Assembly: GCA_018139225.1 (NCBI GenBank)
Contig: JAGSNX010000001.1
Span: 248,001-312,000, forward strand
Reading direction: 5' to 3'
DNA length: 64,000 nucleotides
Source of the DNA: Microvirga sp. SRT01
GTDB lineage: Bacteria > Pseudomonadota > Alphaproteobacteria > Sphingomonadales > Sphingomonadaceae
Shown here: positions 48,905-57,544 of the stretch, one piece after another
Position numbering within the stretch: position 1 is the stretch's first letter
Layout of the letters: each line of letters starts with the position of its first letter
Made by a program: the position numbers and the translations under genes
Notes under the pieces: model-generated
What the model saw: the letters and a program-made list of their open reading frames with translations, nothing else
What the model was told of the DNA's origin: nothing
Database searches by the model: none

Positions 48905-49075
48905 GTGATCAAGCTATTTCGAAAGGTGTTCGCAGAGCGCCGCGCCGCGACTGCGATCGAGTACGGCCTGATCGCAGCACTGATCGCCGTCGCCGCGATC
49001 GCCGCAATGCAGGGACTGGGCGGCAAGGTCAAAAAGACGTTCGAAAACGTCTCGTCCAACATGAAGGTGTCGTAG
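48905..49075 (+). CDS. Flp type pilin 3
   Basis: 56 residues, GTG start at 48905 with GGGAGAATAAC before it. From TAIEYGLIAALIAVAAIAAM onward it is almost identical to pilin 2, but the leader (IKLFRKVFAERRA) ends in Ala, not Gly, at the -1 cleavage position. Prepilin peptidases prefer Gly at -1, so maturation may be slower or altered. Ends 19 bp before the convergent accA stop. Confidence 0.85.
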   Translation: MIKLFRKVFAERRAATAIEYGLIAALIAVAAIAAMQGLGGKVKKTFENVSSNMKVS

Positions 49076-49094
49076 GGCCTCTACAGGTGGGTCG

Positions 49095-50042
49095 TCAGAG
49101 CCGGCCCATCTTCAGGAACTTGGCACGACGGGCCTGACGGAGGTCGGCCGACGACAGCGAGGACAGATCCTTCAGCGCCTTTTCCAGCGCGTCGCCGAGC
49201 GACGCGATCGCCACCTGAGGCGCACGGTGCGCCCCGCCCAGCGGTTCGGCGACAATCGTGTCGATCACGCCGAGCGCCTTCAGGTCCTGCGCGGTGACCT
49301 TCATCGCCTCCGCTGCGTCGGGCGCGCGATCGGATGTGCGCCACAGGATCGAGGCGCAGCCTTCCGGACTGATGACGGAATAGACCGCGTGTTCGAACAT
49401 GATGACGCGGTTGCCGGCGGCCAGCGCCACCGCGCCGCCCGAGCCGCCTTCCCCGACGATCGCCGCGATCACCGGAACGCCCGCGTTGAGGCACGCCTCC
49501 GTCGAGCGGGCGATCGCCTCCGCCTGGCCACGTTCCTCCGCCTGGATGCCGGGGAACGCGCCGGACGTATCGACCAGCGTTACGACCGGCAGGCCGAATC
49601 GGTCGGCGAGTTCGACGAGGCGGATCGCCTTGCGATATCCCTCCGGCTTGCCCATGCCGAAATTGTGGCGGAGGCGCGTGGCGGTATCCTCGCCCTTCTC
49701 GTGCCCGATCGCGACGACCTTGCGGCCGCGGAAGGTCGCGAAACCGCCGATGATCGCCTGATCGTCCGCGAAGGCGCGGTCGCCGGCGAGCGGCAGGAAT
49801 TCGTCGAACAGCCCGGCGACATAGTTCTTGAAGTGCGGCCGCTCCGGATGACGCGCGACCTGCGTCTTCTGCCACGGGGTCAGCCGGGCGAAAGTGTCGC
49901 GCAGCAGCTTGTCCGATTTGGCCTGCAACCGGCCAACATCGGTCGCGATGTCGACATTGCCGCCGGCCGCGGTGTCGCGCAGTTCGTCGATACGGCTTTG
50001 CAGCTCGGCGATCGGCTTCTCGAAGTCCAGAAAACTTGGCAT
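49095..50042 (-). CDS. accA: acetyl-CoA carboxylase carboxyltransferase subunit alpha
   Basis: With AccD transfers carboxyl from biotin to acetyl-CoA, making malonyl-CoA. 315 residues. LRDTFARLTPWQKTQVARHPERP, HEKGEDTATRLRHNFGM, DTSGAFPGIQAEERGQAEAI and the crotonase-like oxyanion turns GEGGSGGAVALAAG are the family landmarks. 11 bp downstream of xerD, probably co-transcribed. Confidence 0.98.
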   Translation of the reverse strand: MPSFLDFEKPIAELQSRIDELRDTAAGGNVDIATDVGRLQAKSDKLLRDTFARLTPWQKTQVARHPERPHFKNYVAGLFDEFLPLAGDRAFADDQAIIGGFATFRGRKVVAIGHEKGEDTATRLRHNFGMGKPEGYRKAIRLVELADRFGLPVVTLVDTSGAFPGIQAEERGQAEAIARSTEACLNAGVPVIAAIVGEGGSGGAVALAAGNRVIMFEHAVYSVISPEGCASILWRTSDRAPDAAEAMKVTAQDLKALGVIDTIVAEPLGGAHRAPQVAIASLGDALEKALKDLSSLSSADLRQARRAKFLKMGRL

Positions 50043-50053
50043 CGGGCCGGCGG

Positions 50054-50959
50054 TTACGGCCGGCGGAGGTCGAGGTCAACGAGCGGGTGATCGCGGTTGA
50101 CGAGTTCGACCAGCCGGCTGGCATCGACATGCGTGTAGATTTCGGTCGTCGCGATGTCCGCATGGCCCAGCATCGTCTGGAGCGCGCGCAGGTCTGCGCC
50201 CCCCGCCAGCAGGTGAGTCGCGAAGGCGTGACGCAGGACATGCGGGCTGACGCGATCGGGCGGCACGCCGGCCTCCGCCGCCAGCGCCTTGACCAGCTGG
50301 TACAGCCGGACGCGCGTCAGATGCTTCGCACCGGAGGGGAAGAGATACGCCTTTTCCGCCGGCACATGATCACGCCAGAGCGCGACAGCGGCGCGCGCGC
50401 GATCGGACAGCGGCACCAGCCGCTCCTTGTCGCCCTTGCCGCGGACGATCATGTACGGCCGGTCGGGCCGGATCGCGTTGCGCGGCAGCGACACCAGTTC
50501 GGTCGCGCGCAGCCCCGATCCGTAGAGAAGCTCGATCAGTGCCGAGAGTCGCAGATCGTTGGCCGACGGGTGAGCGACCGACAGCCGCTCGGTCAAGGCA
50601 GCGAACAGCCGGTCGATGTCGGCATGGCTCAGCGCCTTCGGAAGCGGGCGTGCGGAACCCGGACGGGGCAGCGCCGCACCCGGATCGTCGCGGCGATGGC
50701 CCTCGTCCTGAAGGAATGCGTAGAAGCGCCTGAGCGCCGCCGCCTTGCGCGCGACGGTGGCGCGGGCGAGCGACGACCAGCCGCCGGCCAGACGCTGCAA
50801 CGTCGCCTCGTCTGCGGACGCGAGCCCGCCGCCGGTCGCCTCCGACGCCAGCGCCAGATCGCTGCGATAGGCGGCCAGCGTGTTCGCCGCCGCGCCCGCC
50901 TCCGCCGCCAGCATTTCCAGGAAGCGATCGATCAGCGGCCGATCGCTCAGGGGCGTCAT
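50054..50959 (-). CDS. xerD: site-specific tyrosine recombinase XerD
   Basis: With XerC resolves chromosome dimers at dif. 301 residues from the ATG at 50959, which overlaps the upstream stop (ATGA). A SAM-like N-terminal domain is followed by a catalytic domain with Arg in GSGLRATELVSL, Lys in VRGKGDKERLVPL, HVLRHAFATHLL (His/Arg), LGHAD (His) and the nucleophile Tyr in TTEIYTHV. The link with accA and aroK is typical of the chromosomal XerD, not of a mobile integrase. Confidence 0.95.
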   Translation of the reverse strand: MTPLSDRPLIDRFLEMLAAEAGAAANTLAAYRSDLALASEATGGGLASADEATLQRLAGGWSSLARATVARKAAALRRFYAFLQDEGHRRDDPGAALPRPGSARPLPKALSHADIDRLFAALTERLSVAHPSANDLRLSALIELLYGSGLRATELVSLPRNAIRPDRPYMIVRGKGDKERLVPLSDRARAAVALWRDHVPAEKAYLFPSGAKHLTRVRLYQLVKALAAEAGVPPDRVSPHVLRHAFATHLLAGGADLRALQTMLGHADIATTEIYTHVDASRLVELVNRDHPLVDLDLRRP

Positions 50960-52731
50960 GGCCGTGCGATCGCCTCTGCGGCGATCATCCGCGCCTCGCC
51001 GTCGAGACCGACCGCTCGCAGTGCCGTGACGATGCGGTACAGTGACTCGGGCGGCACCCCGCGCCACGATCCCGCCTGCATGCCGATCGCCGACAAGAGC
51101 AGCACCGTGCCCGCCTGGCCGTCGGCGGCGGCACGGTCGAGCGCGCGCGTCCAGCTGTTCGCGGCACCGATCCGCACGTCGAGCGCCTCGGCCGCGCGTT
51201 CGATATCCTCCGCCGAGAGCCGACCCAGACCCGCGAGCCCGGCGAACAACAGCCGCCGCTTCACTTCGCTGCCGCCGTCATAGCCCTGAAGCTGCGCGTA
51301 GGTAACGTTCCCGCGATCGGGATCGGCCAGCGCGAGCATCGCCCAGCCGTCGCTGCCCGCCGCCACCGCGCCCGCCCAGCGGCTCGCCGTACGATCGAGC
51401 CCCGCCGACAGCAACGACGCCACGATGCGGTTCGCGTCGGCATTGTCGGCGCGCGCAGGCTGACGCACCGCGGCGCGCGCCGTAAGGACGAGCCGGCCAT
51501 AGGACGGCGTCGCGCCCCAGAGTTGTCGCAGCGCCGCCATCCGCGTCGCCGAATCGACACCGGCATAGGCGGTGCGCAGGTCGGTGGCGGTGGCGGTCGG
51601 GCCGGACGGCGCATCGTCGTCCGCCGCGACCGCGCCGTACAGATTCACGAGTGCCGCGTTGGAGAACACCCCCTGCCCCGCCGCGGCCTCCGCCGCATCG
51701 ACGCGCTGCGCCAGCGGGATACCGGGAGCCAGCGCGCGCCAAGAGGTGGCTTGCGAGCCAACGCCCGTGAACAGCGCATCGGGGATCGTCGCGCCGGTCG
51801 CCGCGGCGAGCCCGAAACGCCACGTCGTCAGCCGGTCGACGCCGTCCCACTCGATCGTCACCGCCTGCCGGCCCTGACTGCCCGCCCCGATGACCTTTTC
51901 CGCCAGCAACAGGTCGACGCCCGTTGCCAGGCGACGACGGCGCAGGGCGGTGAACTGCGCGCGCGCCTTCGCCCCGTCCCCCGCGAGCGCCGCGCACATC
52001 GGCTGCGCGAACGCCCAGCCCCGCTCACCCGTCGCCGCACGACCGGCATCGGCCAGCGGGCAAAGCCCGGCGGGATCGCCCGTCGCCAGCATCGCGTTCA
52101 TCGCGACCTGATACAGCTTGGGCGTGAAATCGGCGTTGTCGACGCCCTGCACGACCGCGCGCGCCGCGACCGCTTCGCCCATGCGCAGCAGCAGCCACGC
52201 GCGCTCGGCGGCGAAATCCGCACCGTTGATGCCGTTCGGCGGCTGCACGCGCGACACCAGTGCGCGACGCAAAGCGATCGACAGCCAGCGGGACGGCAGC
52301 GGCGCGGCGGTTCGGCGCATCAGCGCCTCGACGAACCCTCCGTCCGCGCCGGCGAACGCGTCACGTCCGACCTCGGTCGCGAAGCCCACCGAGTTCAGCG
52401 AGCGACGCGCGAAGGCCGGCATCTCGTACCGCGCCAGAGTGGCCGGATCGATCGGCGACGGCGTGGCGCTGGGCGTCGCGGTCGGCGTCGCGCTGGGCGT
52501 GTCGGAGGGCAGCGGCTGGATGAAGCCCGTGGCAGCGGGCGACGGCGTCGTGCCCGGTGCCGGCTGGGGCACGCGGCCGGGCGCGGCCGGACGGGCCGTG
52601 GGCGCGGGGGTCGGAGCAGCGTCGCCGAAGCCGGGCGGCAGGATCGATTCGGGCCGCTCCTGCGCCAGCGCCGCGGCAGCCGCGGCGGCGATTACGGCCG
52701 CGGCAAGACCCGCCTTACTGGAGGTTCGCAA
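50956..52731 (-). CDS. secreted or anchored protein with Pro/Thr linker, unknown function
   Basis: 591 residues. N-terminal hydrophobic segment (about 7-23; signal or anchor), a long Pro/Ala/Thr-rich linker (about 33-95, including SATPTATPSATPSP), then a roughly 480-residue alpha-helical, Ala-rich body with solenoid-like repeats. No catalytic motif seen. Two cysteines (LCPLADAG, PMCAALAG) may form a disulfide. It overlaps the upstream 44-residue membrane protein gene by 17 bp and the xerD start by 4 bp. Confidence 0.72.
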   Translation of the reverse strand: MRTSSKAGLAAAVIAAAAAAALAQERPESILPPGFGDAAPTPAPTARPAAPGRVPQPAPGTTPSPAATGFIQPLPSDTPSATPTATPSATPSPIDPATLARYEMPAFARRSLNSVGFATEVGRDAFAGADGGFVEALMRRTAAPLPSRWLSIALRRALVSRVQPPNGINGADFAAERAWLLLRMGEAVAARAVVQGVDNADFTPKLYQVAMNAMLATGDPAGLCPLADAGRAATGERGWAFAQPMCAALAGDGAKARAQFTALRRRRLATGVDLLLAEKVIGAGSQGRQAVTIEWDGVDRLTTWRFGLAAATGATIPDALFTGVGSQATSWRALAPGIPLAQRVDAAEAAAGQGVFSNAALVNLYGAVAADDDAPSGPTATATDLRTAYAGVDSATRMAALRQLWGATPSYGRLVLTARAAVRQPARADNADANRIVASLLSAGLDRTASRWAGAVAAGSDGWAMLALADPDRGNVTYAQLQGYDGGSEVKRRLLFAGLAGLGRLSAEDIERAAEALDVRIGAANSWTRALDRAAADGQAGTVLLLSAIGMQAGSWRGVPPESLYRIVTALRAVGLDGEARMIAAEAIARP

Positions 52732-52849
52732 GCGAAACCTGCTTCTCGACCTGGGTCATCGGGCGCTCACCATCCCGACCCGCCAGCAGGAACAATCCGC
52801 CGATCACCACGACCAGGATGACGACGACGGTGATGACCAGGCGGGACAT
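52715..52849 (-). CDS. 44-residue membrane mini-protein
   Basis: ATG at 52849 with AAGG upstream. Helix VITVVVILVVVIGGLFLLAG (about 5-24), then a charged end RDGERPMTQVEKQVSLANLQ. Overlaps the 591-residue protein gene by 17 bp. The first gene of the four-gene unit ending with accA. Small size and lack of family recognition leave the role open. Confidence 0.62.
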   Translation of the reverse strand: MSRLVITVVVILVVVIGGLFLLAGRDGERPMTQVEKQVSLANLQ

Positions 52850-52943
52850 GGCGAACCTTATACGCTGCGGGCACGAGACGAAATTTACGAACGGGACGAG
52901 CGCTTTTGCGCGATCGCCCGTGCGCTGTATAGCGACGACCGCG

Positions 52944-53519
52944 ATGTTGCAAAGCCACTCTCCCTGGGACGGCCGGCCGATCGTGCTCGTCGGGCTGATG
53001 GGGGTGGGGAAATCCACCGTCGGCCGGCGGCTCGCCGGGCGGTTGCGTCTTCCCTTCGTCGACGCCGATCATGCGATCGAGGAAGCGGCGGGGATGACCG
53101 TGGCCGAAATCTTCGAACAGTTCGGCGAGCCCTATTTCCGCGACGGCGAGCGGCGAGTGATCGCTCGCCTGATGGACGGCAAGGCCAAGGTCATCGCGAC
53201 CGGCGGTGGCGCCTTCGTCAACGAGGAGACACGCGCGCTGATCCTCGATCAGGCGACCGCGATCTGGCTGACCGCGCATCCCGACGTGCTGGCGGAAAGG
53301 GTCGGGCGGCGCGACACGCGTCCGCTGCTGCGTGGCAAGAACCCGCGTCAGGTGCTCGCCGATCTCGCCCGCGTGCGCGACCCGATCTATGCGCAGGCGC
53401 ATATCCACATCGTCAGCCAGCGCGGTCCGCACGAAGCCACGGTGACGGCGATCCTGCGCGCGATCGGACAGGCGCCGCAACCTGCCCCACCGCAAAACCC
53501 ACCGGGAGCCGAACAGTGA
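52944..53519 (+). CDS. aroK: shikimate kinase
   Basis: Phosphorylates shikimate at O3. 191 residues from the ATG at 52944. P-loop GLMGVGKSTVG (about 17-27), FVDADHAIEEAAGMTVAEIF with the shikimate-binding Asp, FRDGERRVI, GGGAFVN (about 89-95) and the lid Arg in RDTRPLLRG. Divergent from the 44-residue protein gene. aroB start overlaps its stop (GTGA). Confidence 0.95.
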   Translation: MLQSHSPWDGRPIVLVGLMGVGKSTVGRRLAGRLRLPFVDADHAIEEAAGMTVAEIFEQFGEPYFRDGERRVIARLMDGKAKVIATGGGAFVNEETRALILDQATAIWLTAHPDVLAERVGRRDTRPLLRGKNPRQVLADLARVRDPIYAQAHIHIVSQRGPHEATVTAILRAIGQAPQPAPPQNPPGAEQ

Positions 53520-54616
53520 AGACCGTGACCGTCGAACTCGGCGCGCGCCGCTATCCGATCCTGATCGAGGCGGGGCTGTTGGCGCATGCGGCCGAACACA
53601 TCGGGCCGCTGGTCCGTGGCCGCACCGTGGCGATCGTCACCGACGAGAATGTCCGCGCGCACCTTGCGACGGTGCAGGCGTCGCTGGCCGGCGCGGGTAT
53701 TCCGAGCGAGGCGCTGGTGCTGCCGCCCGGAGAGGCGACGAAAAGCTGGGCGACGCTCCAGCAGGTCTGCGACTGGCTGTTGCGGCTGGGCGTCGAGCGC
53801 GGCGATCATGTCGTGGCGCTGGGGGGTGGTGTGATCGGCGACCTCGTCGGCTTTGCCTGCGCCATCCTGAAGCGCGGGTGCGGATTCATCCAGGTGCCGA
53901 CGACGTTGCTGGCGCAGGTCGATTCGTCGGTGGGCGGCAAGACCGCGATCAACACCGCTGCGGGCAAGAACCTGATCGGCGCGTTCCACCAGCCGGCGCT
54001 GGTCCTGATCGACCCCGACGTGCTCGACACGCTGGCGCCGCGCGAAGTCCGCGCCGGCTATGCGGAGGTCGTGAAATACGGCCTGATCGACGATGCGGAT
54101 TTCTTCGACTGGTGCGAGGCGAACGGTCACGCGCTGTTGGCGGGCGACGCGGCGGCGCGGGTCGAGGCGATATCGCACGCGGTGGCGGCAAAAGCGCGGA
54201 TCGTCGCGGCGGACGAGCACGAGACGAACGGCATCCGCGCGCTCCTGAACCTCGGCCACACCTTCGGCCACGCGCTCGAGGCGGAGGCGGGTTTTGACGG
54301 CACCCTGATCCACGGAGAGGGCGTGGCCGCCGGCATTGCGCTCGCCTTCCGCTATTCGGTGGCGCGCGGACTGTGTCCGCCGGCGGATGTGGAGCGGGTG
54401 GCGGCGCATTTCCGTGTCGCCGGGCTGCCCGATGGGCTGGCGGCGGCGGGTATCGCCGCATCGGGCGCGCGGCTGGTCGAGCATATGCGCCACGACAAGA
54501 AGATGGCGGCGGGCACCCTGCCCTTCCTGCTCGCGCGTGGCATCGGCCAGACCTATCTCGACCGATCGGTGGACCTCGCCGATGTCGAGCGCTTCCTCGA
54601 CCGCGAACCGCGCTGA
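53516..54616 (+). CDS. aroB: 3-dehydroquinate synthase
   Basis: Cyclises DAHP to 3-dehydroquinate with NAD+ and a divalent metal. 366 residues from GTG 53516. [38 protein letters not shown], the metal ligands in EVVKYGLI (Glu), [11 protein letters not shown] (His) and [10 protein letters not shown] (His) are all present. Forms a coupled aroK-aroB unit that continues into the DUF2256 gene. Confidence 0.97.
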   Translation: MKTVTVELGARRYPILIEAGLLAHAAEHIGPLVRGRTVAIVTDENVRAHLATVQASLAGAGIPSEALVLPPGEATKSWATLQQVCDWLLRLGVERGDHVVALGGGVIGDLVGFACAILKRGCGFIQVPTTLLAQVDSSVGGKTAINTAAGKNLIGAFHQPALVLIDPDVLDTLAPREVRAGYAEVVKYGLIDDADFFDWCEANGHALLAGDAAARVEAISHAVAAKARIVAADEHETNGIRALLNLGHTFGHALEAEAGFDGTLIHGEGVAAGIALAFRYSVARGLCPPADVERVAAHFRVAGLPDGLAAAGIAASGARLVEHMRHDKKMAAGTLPFLLARGIGQTYLDRSVDLADVERFLDREPR

Positions 54617-54759
54617 TGCCGAACGGCGTCGCCAAGCGCGATCTCCCCACCAAGACCTGCCCGGCGTGCGAGCGACCGTTCACGTGGCGCAAGAAATGGG
54701 CGCGAGACTGGGATTCGGTCGTGTATTGCTCGGACGCGTGCCGGAAGAAGCGTTTGTAA
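54616..54759 (+). CDS. DUF2256 zinc-ribbon protein
   Basis: 47 residues: [20 protein letters not shown] then [13 protein letters not shown]. The CPxC/CSxxC four-cysteine pattern with FTWRKKW is the DUF2256 signature. Family members often occur beside photolyase or cryptochrome genes; no such gene is visible here. The ATG overlaps the aroB stop (TGATG), so it is translated with aroB. Confidence 0.85.
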   Translation: MPNGVAKRDLPTKTCPACERPFTWRKKWARDWDSVVYCSDACRKKRL

Positions 54760-54850
54760 ACAACGAATTGATTGATTGACGACCAGCGATTCTTAACGGA
54801 TCATTTACAAACTGCCGGGGGACCGTCCGAGTCGAACAGGGAGAATTACG

Positions 54851-55417
54851 ATGAAGACCATCACATTCGCCGCACTTGCCGCTGCCATGACGATCACCGC
54901 ACCCGCCGCCGCCGCGACCTATGTCGCGACGGGTACCACGGTTGGTGGACCGACTTTCAACCGTCCGCTTGCCGGATCGCCGCCGACGGGACTGTCCGGT
55001 GTCGGTACCGCCGTCAGCTACGACGTGTTCGGATTCACGGTCGGAACGTCGGGAAGTTACACGTTGTCCACGGAGACGGGGTTCGACAGCTTCCTCGTGC
55101 TGTACTCGGGCATGTTCGACCCGTCGTCGCCCCTGATGAACGCGCTGGGGGCCGACGACGATTCGGCCGCTTCCTTCGGTGACGCGATCCTGACGAGCAG
55201 CCTGCTCGCGGGTACGTCCTACTTCGCGGTGGTCACTGCCTTCAGCAACGGCGTCGAAGGAGCCTACACGCTGACGATCGACGGACCGGGGACGATCGCA
55301 CCGATCGGCGGCGCGGTGCCGGAGCCCGCGACATGGGCAATGATGCTGGCCGGCGTCGGCATGATCGGTGGCGGCATGCGCTATCGCCGCCGTCGAACGA
55401 CGCTCGCCTATAGCTGA
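54851..55417 (+). CDS. PEPxxWA-CTERM secreted protein
   Basis: 188 residues from ATG 54851 behind AGGGAGAA. Signal peptide about 1-22 (AAMTITAPAAA). Central beta-sandwich with FGFTVGTSGSYTLSTE and YFAVVTAFSNGVEGAYTLTI, resembling bacterial pre-peptidase C-terminal-like domains. Ends VPEPATWAMML, a hydrophobic helix and YRRRR: the sphingomonad sorting tail. A near match to the CtrA box (ttaacggatcattta, 54793-54807) lies upstream. Confidence 0.9.
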   Translation: MKTITFAALAAAMTITAPAAAATYVATGTTVGGPTFNRPLAGSPPTGLSGVGTAVSYDVFGFTVGTSGSYTLSTETGFDSFLVLYSGMFDPSSPLMNALGADDDSAASFGDAILTSSLLAGTSYFAVVTAFSNGVEGAYTLTIDGPGTIAPIGGAVPEPATWAMMLAGVGMIGGGMRYRRRRTTLAYS

Positions 55418-55438
55418 ACCGTAGCGGTAGCATGATGG

Positions 55439-55470
55439 AGGGCTGTCGATCGGGGGATCGGCGGCCCTTT
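55439..55470. terminator. PEPxxWA-gene terminator, copy 2
   Basis: Hairpin with ends gggctgtcgatc and gatcggcggccc (55440-55467), then tttc. 25 of 28 bases match the hairpin at 47842-47869 behind another PEPxxWA gene. Confidence 0.78.
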
Positions 55471-55475
55471 CTGCG

Positions 55476-55799
55476 TCAGGGCCGCAATGTCCACGCCAGC
55501 CACAGCCAGCCGCCGATCATCAGCGCGCCGCCGATCGGGGTGATCGCGCCGAACCAGCGGGGTGCCCCTAGCGCCATTGCGTAGAGGGTGAGCGCGAATA
55601 CCGCCCCGCCCGCGACGAACAGCCAGCCCGGTCCGCGCGCCTCCAGCCGCAGCGCGACCAGTGCGGCGACGGCGTGCACGAGTTGATACTGGCCGCCGGT
55701 GCGCAGCCATTCCTGCGCCTCGCCATGGGCACCATGGGCGCCGAACGCGCCCGCGATGACGGCCAGTGCGCCCGACAGCGCCGCGATCGTTCCCAGCAT
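55476..55799 (-). CDS. DUF423 membrane protein
   Basis: 107 residues with four hydrophobic segments. N-terminal ALSGALAVIAGAFGAHGAHG and YQLVHAVAALVAL match the DUF423/YgdD family, small inner-membrane proteins of unknown function. Its ATG overlaps the antiporter gene stop (TGATG), making it the last gene of a minus-strand unit that starts with cvpA. Confidence 0.9.
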   Translation of the reverse strand: MLGTIAALSGALAVIAGAFGAHGAHGEAQEWLRTGGQYQLVHAVAALVALRLEARGPGWLFVAGGAVFALTLYAMALGAPRWFGAITPIGGALMIGGWLWLAWTLRP

Positions 55800-57544
55800 C
55801 AGTCCCTCGCCGGTTGCGTGATGATGCCGCCGATCCCGGCGCGCAGGTCGCCCGCCTCGACCTGCTTGCGCAGCCGTTCACGATCGTTGGCTCGGTAGCC
55901 CTGCTCAGCGCGGTCAATCGCGGTGTCGTCGACGCCGATCGCCCCCAGCGCGCGGCGACCCATCGAGATCGCCGATTCCAGCACCTCGCGCACCACATAT
56001 TCCGCCTTGCTGTGACTAAGCTTGATCAGCGCGCGGCGGTCGTAGGCGCGCACGAAGATCGTCGCATTCGGGAAGGCGGCATGAACCCCTTCGAGAATGT
56101 CGGCGTCGATCTGGTCGCCATCGATGCAGAACAACAGCAGTTCCGCCTCCGAAGCGCCCGCCTGACGCAACAGGTCGAGGCGGGTGCCGTCGCCGTAATA
56201 GACCTTCGCCCCGAATTCGCTGGCGACGTCGATCATCTCGATATCGGTGTCGACCAGCGTCACCGGCACGCCCTCCGCGATCAGCATCTGCGCGACGGTC
56301 TGACCGAAGCGCCCGTACCCGACGATGATCGCGTTCGCGCCGTCGGTCTTCGGACCGTCGCGTTCCTGATCCTTGACGATCGGCTGCTGTCGGAAGCGCT
56401 TGGTCGCGCTCATCAGGAACGGGGTGGACGCCATCGAGATCGTTACGATCGCGCCGAACAGGCTCGCCGCCTCGGGCGCGATCAGCAGGCCGTTCTGCGC
56501 CTGCGCGAACAGCACGAAGCCGAACTCGCCACCCTGGCTGAGCAGCAGCCCGAGCGCCAGCGCACCGCGCCACGGCATCCGGAACGCCAGGCCGATCAGG
56601 AAGATGACGAGCGTCTTCGTCGCGATCAACGCCGCCGCCATCGCGAGCACGAACAGCGGGCGCTCGGCGATCGCGGTGAGGTCCAGCATCATGCCGACCG
56701 CGAGGAAGAACAGGCCAAGCAGGATCGAGCGAAACGGCTCCACATCCGCCTCCAGCTCGTGCCGGTAGGGGCTGTCGGCCAGCATCACCCCCGCGATGAA
56801 CGCACCCAGCGCGGTCGAAAGTCCGAGCACTTCCATGATCGCCGCCGAGCAGATCACCGTAAACAGCGCCGCGAATACGAACATCTCGCGCTCGCCGAGA
56901 TTGCCGATCAGGCGGAAGAACGGGCGCAGGACGAAGCGGCCCGCCAGCACGAGGCCGACGACCGCGAGTACGGTGTAGACGCCCAGCAGCCAGCCCGGCG
57001 GTGCATTGGCATCCGCGGGATTGCGGCTCATCGCAGCGAGGATGGTGATGAGCGGGACGATCGACAGGTCCTGGAACAGCAGGATCGAAAAGGCGCGCTC
57101 CCCGAACGGCGTCCGCATCCGGCCCGACGATTGCAGCATCGGCAACACCTGCGCGGTCGACGACAGCGCCAGCGGCAGGCCGAGCGCGAGCGCGGCGGGA
57201 CCGGAGAAATGCGCGATCCAGACGATGCCGGTGATCGCCAGCCCGCAGGCGACGACCTGAAGCAGGCCGACGCCGAAGATCTCCTGCTTCATCCGCCACA
57301 ACCGCGTCGGGTTCAGCTCCAGCCCGACGATGAACAGCAGCAGGGTGATGCCGAGCTCGGCGATGCCCATCTTCGACTCGGCATCGCCGACGAGGCCCAG
57401 CACATGCGGCCCCACCGCCGCGCCCGCGACGAGATAACCGAGCGTCGCGCCGAGGCCGAGGCGGCGGAACAGCAGCACGCAGAACAATCCCGCACCCAGC
57501 AGGATCGCGCCGTCGCGCAGTAACGAAATCTGTTCATGCTCCAT
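55799..57544 (-). CDS. Kef-type monovalent cation/proton antiporter (CPA2) with TrkA-N domain
   Basis: 581 residues. About 12 hydrophobic helices (1-390) of the CPA2 fold with LGLPLALSSTAQVLPML and LSQGGEFGFVLFA, then a cytoplasmic RCK domain starting AIIVGYGRFGQTVAQML (Rossmann G-x-G-x-x-G, about 408-424) with DTDIEMID. Probable K+ efflux or K+/H+ exchange controlled by NAD(H) or glutathione-type ligands as in KefB/C. Coupled upstream to the IscU-like gene and downstream to DUF423. Confidence 0.93.
   Translation of the reverse strand: MEHEQISLLRDGAILLGAGLFCVLLFRRLGLGATLGYLVAGAAVGPHVLGLVGDAESKMGIAELGITLLLFIVGLELNPTRLWRMKQEIFGVGLLQVVACGLAITGIVWIAHFSGPAALALGLPLALSSTAQVLPMLQSSGRMRTPFGERAFSILLFQDLSIVPLITILAAMSRNPADANAPPGWLLGVYTVLAVVGLVLAGRFVLRPFFRLIGNLGEREMFVFAALFTVICSAAIMEVLGLSTALGAFIAGVMLADSPYRHELEADVEPFRSILLGLFFLAVGMMLDLTAIAERPLFVLAMAAALIATKTLVIFLIGLAFRMPWRGALALGLLLSQGGEFGFVLFAQAQNGLLIAPEAASLFGAIVTISMASTPFLMSATKRFRQQPIVKDQERDGPKTDGANAIIVGYGRFGQTVAQMLIAEGVPVTLVDTDIEMIDVASEFGAKVYYGDGTRLDLLRQAGASEAELLLFCIDGDQIDADILEGVHAAFPNATIFVRAYDRRALIKLSHSKAEYVVREVLESAISMGRRALGAIGVDDTAIDRAEQGYRANDRERLRKQVEAGDLRAGIGGIITQPARD

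Noticed and set aside
50054..50959. Tyrosine recombinase as a sign of an integrated element
   Set aside because: XerD features, accA/aroK context and lack of att-like repeats or phage genes indicate the chromosomal dimer-resolution enzyme.
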